DNA of 64,000 nucleotides from Pseudoalteromonas viridis (GTDB lineage: Bacteria > Pseudomonadota > Gammaproteobacteria > Enterobacterales > Alteromonadaceae): assembly GCF_017742995.1 (NCBI RefSeq), contig NZ_CP072425.1, forward strand, positions 2,108,001 to 2,172,000. Direction: 5' to 3'. The translations under genes were made by a program, and so were the position numbers. The notes beneath the pieces were generated by a model, which saw nothing but the letters and a program-made list of their open reading frames with translations, had not been told where the DNA came from and made no database searches. Of this stretch, positions 56,890 to 64,000 are shown piece after piece (within the stretch, counting starts at the first letter, position 1; every line of letters starts with the position of its first letter).

Positions 56890-58074
56890 TTAGCTCCTTT
56901 TAATAGAACTGAGTACCGTAAACTTTTTATTATTGCCTATCACCTTACAATTCCCGAACAGGCGCTGCAACTTATCAAGGTAATCAAGATGACGATTGCC
57001 AATGATCCTGAGCTCTCCGCCATTTCTCAGGGTATGTTTTGCTTGCAGGAACATTTGCCAGGCGATGTGATCGGTGATTGCCTGTGCCTGATGAAACGGC
57101 GGATTGCACAACACTAAATCGGCAGAGTTAGGGGCAAAGTCGCTGAGGCAATCATTTTGCACAAACTGGCAGTCGCCCAGTCTGTCTGGCAAATTACTGC
57201 TGACATTCTCTTTGGCGCTGGCCACAGCCATGGCAGATTCATCGACAAAGGTTATCTGAGCGTTCGGCATGCGCGCCAGCGTTTGTAACCCAATGACACC
57301 GTTACCACAGCCCAAATCGATTACCCGCAATGGTTTCTTACCCGCTGGCAGATAATTCATAAAAAAGCGTGCGCCGATATCCAGAGAGTCCCGGGAAAAT
57401 ACATTGGCATGGTTATAAATGGTGAAGGATGAGTTTTCCAGTGCCCAGCTGACCGGGAACTTGTCTGCAACCGGCTTACCTGTGGTTGCGCAGAAAATCA
57501 GTCTGGATTTCTTCACTGCCAGGCTGGTGGTCGGCTCTTGCAAAAAGTGACTAAAACTTTTTAAAGTTGAGGTATGGATCTCTTTGGCTTTGCCTGCGGC
57601 TACGACGGGAATATCCGCAGCCAGATGGCTGAGCTGAGACAATTGATGTTGCAGCAGTCCGGCATTTTTAGGCACCTTAATTAAGATCAGATCGCACTGC
57701 ACTGGCAAGGTTGCCAGGCTATCTTGCTGCGTGAGATTCCCGTCGTTCAGCACCCAGTCGAGTTGGTTTTCAGCGAGGTTATGACAGGTTGCCTGCTGGG
57801 CCACAAATGAATCGCTTACCTGTGTGATCTGCCACTGTGCGTGATCTTGCAACTTGGCTGCCAGCGTACAACTCAGAGCGCCAAAGGCATCATTGAGGAT
57901 CAGAATATCGCGAGCGTCCGGGTAAGCTGTGGTAATATGTTCCAGCAGGTATTCGTCGGCCGCATCCCAGGCTTGCAGACTGCGGTTTTTTTGCTCGAGA
58001 GGAAAACGATGCAGGGTCAGAGCCGTGCCGGCCAGTACAGCGTCGGTGATCATGATGGGGCGAATCTCACTCAT
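56890..58074 (-). CDS. rlmG: 23S rRNA (guanine-N2)-methyltransferase RlmG
   Basis: 394 residues from ATG 58074. A MTS-fold pair: an inactive-looking N-terminal half (LQAWDAADEYLLEHI) and a C-terminal SAM-binding catalytic half with RVIDLGCGNGVIGLQTL and the NPPF motif in LVLCNPPFHQ. It methylates G1835 of 23S rRNA. The start is uncertain (58086 and 58074 are both in frame; the sequence AAGGT lies close to the former). Divergent from alkB. Confidence 0.9.
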   Translation of the reverse strand: MSEIRPIMITDAVLAGTALTLHRFPLEQKNRSLQAWDAADEYLLEHITTAYPDARDILILNDAFGALSCTLAAKLQDHAQWQITQVSDSFVAQQATCHNLAENQLDWVLNDGNLTQQDSLATLPVQCDLILIKVPKNAGLLQHQLSQLSHLAADIPVVAAGKAKEIHTSTLKSFSHFLQEPTTSLAVKKSRLIFCATTGKPVADKFPVSWALENSSFTIYNHANVFSRDSLDIGARFFMNYLPAGKKPLRVIDLGCGNGVIGLQTLARMPNAQITFVDESAMAVASAKENVSSNLPDRLGDCQFVQNDCLSDFAPNSADLVLCNPPFHQAQAITDHIAWQMFLQAKHTLRNGGELRIIGNRHLDYLDKLQRLFGNCKVIGNNKKFTVLSSIKRS

Positions 58075-58138
58075 GGTTGGTGCCATTACCTTGCGCAGAA
58101 GCAAAGAACAGCAAAACTAACAGAACGCGTAATATAGC

Positions 58139-58720
58139 ATGTCGAGACTGAACAAAGAATGTTTGCCCCCGGGTTTTGAGTATCTGCCCGAGTGTTTGAG
58201 CTTTGAAAAAAGCCTGGCCCTGTATGCGCATTTGGCGTCTACTCTGACTTGGCAGCAACCTGATATCACCTTGTTTGGCCGTACTACGCCAATCCCCAGA
58301 TTGCAGTGTTTTGTGGCCGATAAGTCAGTTTCTTATGGTTATTCGGGCACCCAACTTGAAAACACCCCCTGGCCACCGGTTCTGAGCGCGATGCGTGCGC
58401 GCCTGAAGCGCCAGTTTGGGCAGGATTTTAATGCATTGCTGATCAACTGGTATCGGGATGGCCAGGACAGCATGGGCTGGCACAGCGATGACGAAGCAGA
58501 ACTGGGCGCCTGTCCGACAATCTTTTCTTTATCGCTGGGCGCTACGCGGCATTTTAAAATTCGTCACAAGCAGAGTCAGGAAACCCTGACTTTGCCGCTG
58601 CCTACGGGCAGTGGTTTACTGATGACCGGACGCAGCCAGCAAGACTATCAGCATGCATTGCCCAAACAGGCGCGTGTCACTCAGGGGCGAATTAACCTGA
58701 CCTTCAGAACAGTTGGTTAA
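58139..58720 (+). CDS. alkB: AlkB-like 2OG-Fe(II) dioxygenase (DNA repair)
   Basis: 193 residues. The iron ligands appear as HSD in GWHSDDEAELG and His in YQHALPK. The 2-oxoglutarate Arg pair is in RVTQGRINLTFR. LINWYRDGQDSMGWH and ATRHFKIRHK are family segments. It oxidatively removes methyl groups from 1-methyladenine or 3-methylcytosine; AlkB is more likely than an RNA-specific homologue, but this is inferred. The start overlaps the rlmG promoter region. Confidence 0.88.
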   Translation: MSRLNKECLPPGFEYLPECLSFEKSLALYAHLASTLTWQQPDITLFGRTTPIPRLQCFVADKSVSYGYSGTQLENTPWPPVLSAMRARLKRQFGQDFNALLINWYRDGQDSMGWHSDDEAELGACPTIFSLSLGATRHFKIRHKQSQETLTLPLPTGSGLLMTGRSQQDYQHALPKQARVTQGRINLTFRTVG

Positions 58721-58775
58721 TGGCGCATAAGTGCGTATAGTATGCGCTAAATTTTCTCCGTATTGGGAGTGAGTT

Positions 58776-59093
58776 ATGTCAATGCAACAACAAATCTACA
58801 GCAAACTTGCCGACGCTATCGCGTGCAAACATCTCAACGTTATCAACGAAAGTCATATGCACAGCCGGGGTCACGAGTCGCATTTTAAAGTGATTGTCGT
58901 CAGCGATAAGTTTGCCGGGCAACGCCTGTTACAGCGCCATCGTCTGATCAATGAGGTATTAAAGGAGGAGCTGGCCAATCACATTCATGCGCTGGCCATC
59001 CACACTTATACACCGGAAGAATATGCTGATCAGCATGGCGAAGTCCCTGATTCACCGAGCTGCCTGGGCGGTTCAAAATTCGACAGCGAGTGA
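58776..59093 (+). CDS. bolA: BolA family protein
   Basis: 105 residues. The helix-turn-helix-like BolA core has NESHMHSRGHESHFKVIVVSDKFAG, LLQRHRLINEVLKEEL and the C-terminal HALAIHTYTPEEY. With monothiol glutaredoxins BolA handles [2Fe-2S] clusters; it also affects morphology and stress response. It is 3 kb from yajG/ampG, the usual partners. Length and the HSRG motif favour BolA over IbaG. Confidence 0.92.
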   Translation: MSMQQQIYSKLADAIACKHLNVINESHMHSRGHESHFKVIVVSDKFAGQRLLQRHRLINEVLKEELANHIHALAIHTYTPEEYADQHGEVPDSPSCLGGSKFDSE

Positions 59094-59165
59094 TCAGACC
59101 TGTGTTTTCAGGATCTGCATTTAAACTAACGCGGTTTTCATAATACAGAATATGTAGGAATAGAC

Positions 59166-60356
59166 ATGGTCATCAAACCTAAGATCCGTGGTTTTATCTG
59201 TACTAATGCCCATCCGGTGGGCTGTGCTGAGCACGTAAAAGAACAAATTGCTTATGTTAAGGCTCAGGGCCCAATCAACAATGGTCCTAAAAATGTCCTG
59301 GTGATCGGTGCGTCAACCGGTTACGGCCTGGCTTCTCGAATCACCGCTGCATTTGGTGCTGGCGCAAAAACGCTGGGTATCTTCTTTGAAAAGGAAGGCA
59401 CAGAGAAAAAAACGGGCTCAGCTGGCTGGTATAACACCGCGGCATTTCAGCAAGCTGCTGATGAAGCAGGCCTGTGGTCCAAGAACATTAACGGCGATGC
59501 CTTCTCCGACGAATTAAAAGCCAAAGCGGTTGAAACCATCAAAGCCGAAATGGGCAAAGTGGACTTGATCATCTACAGCCTGGCATCACCGCGCCGTACC
59601 GATCCTAAGTCGGGTGAGACTTTTTCATCGGTTCTTAAGCCTATTGGTCAGACAGTTACCACCAAAAACCTTAATACCTCTAAGCGGATCATCGACGAAG
59701 TGACCGTAGAAGCGGCTAATGAGGAAGAAATCGCCAACACAGTGAAAGTGATGGGCGGTGAAGACTGGGAGCTGTGGCTGGAAGCGCTGAAAGAGGCGGA
59801 TGTACTGGCGGAAGGCTTCAAAACGTCGGCTTATACTTATATTGGTAAAGAACTGACCTGGCCTATATACGGTCATGCGACTATCGGTAAAGCCAAAGAA
59901 GACCTGGACCGTGCGGCGGATGCCATCAAAGCATCGACACAAGCGTTAAAGGGTGAAGCTTATGTGGCGTCACTGAACGCGGTGGTCACTCAGGCGAGCT
60001 CGGCTATTCCGATTATGCCGTTGTACATCTCTACGCTGTTCCGGGTCACCAAAGAAGATGGTACTTACGAAGGGACTATCGAGCAGATCCATGGTCTGTT
60101 TAGCGAAAACCTGTACGGCGAGACTCCGCGTTTTGATGATGGTGGTCACCTGTTCCAGAACTATAAAGAGCTGGAAGACGGTGTACAGGCACGCATCAAG
60201 GTGATTTGGGATAAAGTAGACACCGACAGCATCGACGAGCTGACTGATTACGTCGGTTATCACAATGAATTCCTGAAGCTATTTGGTTTTGGCATTGAGT
60301 CTGTCGACTATGACGCAGACGTCAATTCGGTGGTTGAGATTAATCACCTAATCTAG
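59166..60356 (+). CDS. fabV: Trans-2-enoyl-ACP reductase FabV
   Basis: 396 residues, single-chain NADH-dependent enoyl reductase of fatty acid synthesis. FICTNAHPVGCAEHVKEQI opens the protein; NVLVIGASTGYGLASRI is the nucleotide fold. The Tyr-X8-Lys catalytic motif reads YGHATIGKAK. FabV is much less sensitive to triclosan than FabI. No fabI is in the window. TAGGAATAGAC precedes the ATG. Confidence 0.96.
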   Translation: MVIKPKIRGFICTNAHPVGCAEHVKEQIAYVKAQGPINNGPKNVLVIGASTGYGLASRITAAFGAGAKTLGIFFEKEGTEKKTGSAGWYNTAAFQQAADEAGLWSKNINGDAFSDELKAKAVETIKAEMGKVDLIIYSLASPRRTDPKSGETFSSVLKPIGQTVTTKNLNTSKRIIDEVTVEAANEEEIANTVKVMGGEDWELWLEALKEADVLAEGFKTSAYTYIGKELTWPIYGHATIGKAKEDLDRAADAIKASTQALKGEAYVASLNAVVTQASSAIPIMPLYISTLFRVTKEDGTYEGTIEQIHGLFSENLYGETPRFDDGGHLFQNYKELEDGVQARIKVIWDKVDTDSIDELTDYVGYHNEFLKLFGFGIESVDYDADVNSVVEINHLI

Positions 60357-60364
60357 CCGTCACG

Positions 60365-60389
60365 CGGGCGGAATCGCTGATTTCGCCCG
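60365..60389 (+). terminator. Terminator-like hairpin of fabV
   Basis: CGGGCGGAAT / ATTTCGCCCG stem (10 bp with one wobble), five-base loop, then TTCCTCAGATTT. The T tract is weak. Confidence 0.6.
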
Positions 60390-60588
60390 TTCCTCAGATT
60401 TGCCCCACAGATAAACGCCCACCCAGAATACCTGTCTATTTTTCATCAATACCACTTTGGTCTATATTTAAATTCTTGCAGTGTCGTCCGATGAACTAAA
60501 TCCATTGTTAAGTCGTATTATTTTCATATTTCCACTCGCATAGTCAGTACGATTAATGTTAAAATTGCGGAAATATGTAAGGACTATA

Positions 60589-60690
60589 TACCACGGTGCT
60601 CGTTTGCGGTTGCGGACAGGTTGGCCCGACTTTGTGTATGTTGTGCCAGCTCTTTGAATCCAATACAACTTAGAGAATAGTGCCGTGGTA
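60589..60690 (+). promoter_or_regulatory. Structured leader of the nqr operon bounded by inverted repeats
   Basis: TACCACGG (60589-60596) and CCGTGGTA (60683-60690) are perfect inverted repeats closing a ~102-base loop that contains shorter complementary segments (CTCT/AGAG). It ends 47 bases before the nqrA start. It may be a folded 5' leader of the nqr transcript. The whole 60357-60736 gap holds no gene. No riboswitch class is recognised. Confidence 0.4.
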
Positions 60691-60736
60691 AGTAAAGATT
60701 TTTCAATTTCTTTCCGTTAATGTAATGCAAGTGCGT

Positions 60737-62080
60737 ATGATCAACATAAAAAAAGGTCTGGACTTACCCATAGAGGGCGCGCCACAGCAAGTTATTCATG
60801 ATGGTTCTGCTGTCAAACGAGTAGCTGTGTTGGGTGAAGAGTTTATTGGTATGCGTCCAACCATGCGAGTCCGTGTGGATGACCAAGTCAAGAAAGGCCA
60901 AGTTCTTTTTGAAGACAAAAAGAATCCTGGCGTCAAGTTTACTGCGCCAGCCTCTGGTGTAGTTAAAGAAATTAACCGTGGAGCCAAGCGTGTTCTTCAG
61001 TCCGTTGTGATTGAAGTACAGGGCGATGAGCAAATCACTTTTGACAAGTTCCCGGCTGCTGAACTCGGCAACCTGGATCGCGAAAAAGTGAAAGAAGTGC
61101 TGATCGAATCGGGTCAATGGCCAGCGTTGCGTGCACGTCCTTTCAGTCGTGTAGCAGTACCTAGCGCGTCGCCAAGCTCGATCTTTGTTACCGCAATTGA
61201 CACTAACCCTCTAGCTGCGGATCCCGCTGTTGTGATCGCCGATAACGTGGAAGCGTTTGAAGCTGGTCTGGCTGTGGTTTCGCGTCTGACTGACGGCAAA
61301 GTGTTTGTATGTAAGCAAGCTGGCAGCAAGGTGCCGAGCTCTTCGCTTTCTCAGGTAGAAGTACATGAGTTTGCGGGTGTTCACCCTGCAGGTCTGGTTG
61401 GTACACACATCCACAATCTCGATGCTGTTGGCGCTAACAAGCAAGTATGGCACCTGGGTTACCAGGACGTGATTGCTTTTGGTAAGCTATTCCTAAGCGG
61501 TGAAGTTTACTCAGATCGTGTTGTTGCTTTGGCCGGTCCGAGTGTGAAGAACCCGCGTCTTGTTAAAACTCAAGTTGGTGCGTCGTTAACCGATTTAGTT
61601 GCAGGTGAACTTGAAGATGGTGAAAACCGGGTCATTTCTGGCTCTGTGTTAGCTGGTAAAACAGCCGCTGGTCCTCATGCTTACCTGGGTCGTTATCATG
61701 TACAGGTTTCTGTGCTGTCTGAAGGTCGCGAAAAAGAGCTGTTTGGCTGGATCGCACCGGGTAGCACTAAGTTCTCTGTAACCCGTACTTTCATCTCACA
61801 CTTTGCGCCAAGTCGTCTGTTCAAGATGACCACCTCTACGGGTGGCTCAAAGCGTGCGATGGTGCCAATTGGTAACTATGAGCGTGTAATGCCGCTTGAT
61901 ATCCTGCCAACTCTGTTGTTGCGTGACTTGATCTCTGGTGATCTGGACAGCGCGATTTCACTGGGTGCGCTAGAGCTGGATGAAGAAGATCTGGCGTTGT
62001 GTACCTTCGTTTGTCCGGGCAAATACGACTATGGATCAATCTTACGTGATTGCCTGACTACAATCGAGAAGGAAGGTTAA
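60737..62080 (+). CDS. nqrA: Na+-translocating NADH:quinone oxidoreductase subunit A
   Basis: 447 residues from ATG 60737 ([15 protein letters not shown]), the family N-terminus; ATG 60725 is the alternative. [20 protein letters not shown] and [21 protein letters not shown] match NqrA, and the C-terminus [23 protein letters not shown] is highly conserved. It is the cytoplasmic subunit of the sodium pump. nqrB begins one base after its stop behind GAAGGTT. Confidence 0.97.
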   Translation: MINIKKGLDLPIEGAPQQVIHDGSAVKRVAVLGEEFIGMRPTMRVRVDDQVKKGQVLFEDKKNPGVKFTAPASGVVKEINRGAKRVLQSVVIEVQGDEQITFDKFPAAELGNLDREKVKEVLIESGQWPALRARPFSRVAVPSASPSSIFVTAIDTNPLAADPAVVIADNVEAFEAGLAVVSRLTDGKVFVCKQAGSKVPSSSLSQVEVHEFAGVHPAGLVGTHIHNLDAVGANKQVWHLGYQDVIAFGKLFLSGEVYSDRVVALAGPSVKNPRLVKTQVGASLTDLVAGELEDGENRVISGSVLAGKTAAGPHAYLGRYHVQVSVLSEGREKELFGWIAPGSTKFSVTRTFISHFAPSRLFKMTTSTGGSKRAMVPIGNYERVMPLDILPTLLLRDLISGDLDSAISLGALELDEEDLALCTFVCPGKYDYGSILRDCLTTIEKEG

Positions 62081-62081
62081 A

Positions 62082-63281
62082 ATGGCCTTAAAGAAATTTT
62101 TAGAAGACATTGAACCTCACTTTGAACCTGGCGGTAAACACGAAAAGTGGTATGCCCTGTACGAAGCAGTTGCAACTGTTTTCTACACGCCTGGTTATGT
62201 CAACAAAGGCGGCACTCACGTACGTGATAATATCGACCTGAAACGCATCATGATCTTAGTTTGGATGGCGACATTCCCAGCTATGTTCTTTGGTATGTTC
62301 AACATTGGTCACCAGGCAGCTATCGCGCTGGGCAATGGTTTTGAAATTGCAAACACTTGGCAGGCGGCACTTTTCCAGCTGTTTGGCGGTGAGCTTACGG
62401 CCGACTCTGGCTGGGGTGCGAAGATGTTCTACGGGGCCTGTTTCTTCCTACCGATTTACGCGACAGTATTTGTTGTGGGTGGTTTCTGGGAAGTGTTGTT
62501 TGCTTCAGTGCGTAAGCACGAAGTAAATGAAGGTTTCTTCGTAACATCAGTACTGTTTGCCCTGATCCTGCCTGCAACGATCCCGCTGTGGCAAGTTGCA
62601 CTAGGTATCACCTTCGGTGTGGTAGTGGCAAAAGAAGTATTCGGTGGTACAGGCCGTAACTTCCTGAACCCGGCATTGGCTGGTCGTGCATTCCTGTTCT
62701 TCGCATACCCAGGTGACATCTCAGGTGACACCGTGTGGACAGCGGTAGACTCTTTCTCAGGTGCAACTTACCTGGGTCAGGCTGCAACAGGCGCGCTTGA
62801 TTATGACAACATGGTACTGTGGTGGAACGCATTCTACGGCTTTATTCAAGGTTCAGTAGGTGAGACTTCTACACTGGCTATCATGATTGGTGGTTTGTTC
62901 CTGATTTATGTTCGCATCGCATCGTGGCGCATCGTCCTGGGTACTTTCCTGGGTATGGTTGTGATGTCTATGCTACTAAACATGATCGGCTCAGACACTA
63001 ACACAGTATTTGCTATGCCTTGGCACTGGCACTTAGTACTGGGTGGTTTTGCATTCGGTATGTTCTTCATGGCAACCGACCCGGTATCGGCGTCTTTCAC
63101 AGACAAAGGTAAGTGGGCATATGGTGCATTGATTGGTGTAATGGTTGTGCTTATCCGTGTTGTTAACCCGGCATACCCAGAAGGTATGATGTTGGCAATT
63201 CTATTCGCAAACCTGTTCGCACCACTTTTCGACCACATGGTTGTGCAGTCAAATGTGAAGAGGAGATTAGCACGTGTCTAG
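62082..63281 (+). CDS. nqrB: Na+-translocating NADH:quinone oxidoreductase subunit B
   Basis: 399 residues, ~10 membrane helices. The covalent FMN-binding motif is [10 protein letters not shown] with the Thr at about residue 229; ApbE-type flavin transferase would attach the [20 protein letters not shown] is another conserved segment. It carries electrons and forms the ubiquinone-side channel. The last 8 bases overlap nqrC, whose start is GTG. Confidence 0.97.
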   Translation: MALKKFLEDIEPHFEPGGKHEKWYALYEAVATVFYTPGYVNKGGTHVRDNIDLKRIMILVWMATFPAMFFGMFNIGHQAAIALGNGFEIANTWQAALFQLFGGELTADSGWGAKMFYGACFFLPIYATVFVVGGFWEVLFASVRKHEVNEGFFVTSVLFALILPATIPLWQVALGITFGVVVAKEVFGGTGRNFLNPALAGRAFLFFAYPGDISGDTVWTAVDSFSGATYLGQAATGALDYDNMVLWWNAFYGFIQGSVGETSTLAIMIGGLFLIYVRIASWRIVLGTFLGMVVMSMLLNMIGSDTNTVFAMPWHWHLVLGGFAFGMFFMATDPVSASFTDKGKWAYGALIGVMVVLIRVVNPAYPEGMMLAILFANLFAPLFDHMVVQSNVKRRLARV

Positions 63282-64000
63282 TAACAATGAATCTATCGGC
63301 AAAACGCTAGGCGTTGTTGTTGGCCTATGTTTAGTGTGTGCGGTTGTCGTATCGTTTGCGGCAGTACAGCTTCGCCCACTACAGCAGGCAAACAAAATCG
63401 AAGACGTGCAGCGCAACATTTTGGCGGCTGCTGGCGTTGAGAACGTTGAAAACGTGTCAGAAACCTACAACCAAGTGATCGATGCACGCGTTGTAGACAT
63501 GAACACCGGTGAGTTTGTAGACACAGATCCTAACTCATTCGATTTCACTATGACTAAGTTCGATGCAGAGCGCAGTGTGGCACTTCCTAAAGAGGAAGAC
63601 GTTGCAGGCATTCAGCGTATGACGACTGAGTCTCCGGTTTACCTTGCAAAGAACAGCAACGGTAAATATGAGTCTGTGATCCTGCCAATTCAGGGTTATG
63701 GTCTTTGGGGTATCATGTATGGCTTCGTAGCATTGGATTTGGATGGTGAAACCATTCAGGCAATCAAATTCTACCAGCACACTGAAACTGCGGGTCTGGG
63801 TGGTGAAATCCAGAATCCTAAGTGGACTGCAACCTGGGAAGGCAAAAAGCTACCAATCGACGTAGTGAAAGGCACCGCAGGTAACGATGTGCATAAAGTA
63901 GATGGTCTGTCTGGTGCAACGTTAACGTCTAACGGTGTTGAAAATACATTTAAGTTCTGGACAGGCGACGATGCGTTTGGTCCATTCCTTGCGAAAGTAC
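63274..64000 (+). CDS. nqrC: Na+-translocating NADH:quinone oxidoreductase subunit C (partial)
   Basis: Runs off the window end after 242 codons. The start is GTG 63274, preceded by AGAGGAGATTAG, inside the nqrB 3' end. One membrane helix ([21 protein letters not shown]) leads into a periplasmic FMN-binding domain. The flavin-attachment motif DGLSGATLT has the Thr at residue 216. [14 protein letters not shown] and ETAGLGGEI are conserved family features. Expected family length is about 255-265 residues, so only the last few codons are missing. Confidence 0.95.
   Translation, partial: MSSNNESIGKTLGVVVGLCLVCAVVVSFAAVQLRPLQQANKIEDVQRNILAAAGVENVENVSETYNQVIDARVVDMNTGEFVDTDPNSFDFTMTKFDAERSVALPKEEDVAGIQRMTTESPVYLAKNSNGKYESVILPIQGYGLWGIMYGFVALDLDGETIQAIKFYQHTETAGLGGEIQNPKWTATWEGKKLPIDVVKGTAGNDVHKVDGLSGATLTSNGVENTFKFWTGDDAFGPFLAKV

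Overview
The window looks like chromosomal DNA of a marine gammaproteobacterium of the Alteromonadales, most likely Pseudoalteromonas or a close relative. This is judged from gene content and protein similarity from memory, without a database search. Supporting features are a Na+-translocating NADH dehydrogenase (nqr) operon, FabV as enoyl-ACP reductase, a heptose/Kdo-kinase LPS core locus, the fthC-rpiA-serA order, and gammaproteobacterial ArgR, GlnK/AmtB, ErpA and BolA. Nearly all of it is dense housekeeping sequence. I see no prophage, integron, CRISPR array, transposase gene, rRNA or tRNA.

Layout. 1-5170: the 3' end of purL, followed by a degenerate second copy of its 3' end and terminator, a coiled-coil protein of unknown function, and the ydbH-ynbE-ydbL set (AsmA-like intermembrane lipid transport). 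5201-13229: LPS inner core and heptose supply (waaA, a Wzi-like porin, gmhA, hldE, kdkA, a GT9 heptosyltransferase, gmhB). 13402-16929: kbl-tdh (threonine catabolism) and glpE-glpG. 16954-18894: a frameshifted FliL-like gene and ubiC-ubiA. 19066-23041: a LysR regulator, an HD-GYP response regulator and three small conserved proteins. 23080-27750: tsaD, plsY, folB-folK-uppP, a GNAT acetyltransferase and a DTW-domain tRNA modification enzyme.

27751-28632 has no protein gene. It holds a 162-bp repeat with inverted ends and, on the minus strand, what reads as a CsrB-type regulatory RNA. The RNA has about 22 GGA motifs in about 390 nt, many in hairpin loops, with an intrinsic terminator, a -10 box and a distal GacA/UvrY-type palindrome. 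Divergent from it is a ferric-iron ABC transporter operon behind a possible Fur box. That operon is followed by a DyP-type peroxidase homologue that keeps the haem-ligand His but lacks the usual catalytic Asp and distal Arg.

33364-43386: argR/mdh, serA-rpiA-fthC with a tail-anchored protein, an S10 peptidase, a REC-REC-GGDEF diguanylate cyclase, and glnK-amtB behind a candidate sigma-54 promoter with an NtrC-like dyad. 43493-52529: mrcB (PBP1b), a chemoreceptor, hemL, pyrB, hemJ and a CBS-domain ClC protein. 52854-60356: erpA behind a near-perfect IscR type 1 site, a small membrane protein, an XRE regulator with inverted repeats upstream, ampG, a cyclophilin, yajG, rlmG, alkB, bolA and fabV. 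60589-64000: the nqrABC genes behind a leader flanked by inverted repeats; nqrC runs off the window.

The regulatory DNA is the most informative part: the CsrB-like RNA and its GacA box, the IscR site at erpA, the sigma-54/NtrC region at glnK, and the inverted-repeat leaders at nqrA and the XRE gene. Two c-di-GMP enzymes (a GGDEF and an HD-GYP response regulator) share the window with the candidate CsrB. In gammaproteobacteria these commonly belong to one lifestyle-switch network, but a direct link here is inference.
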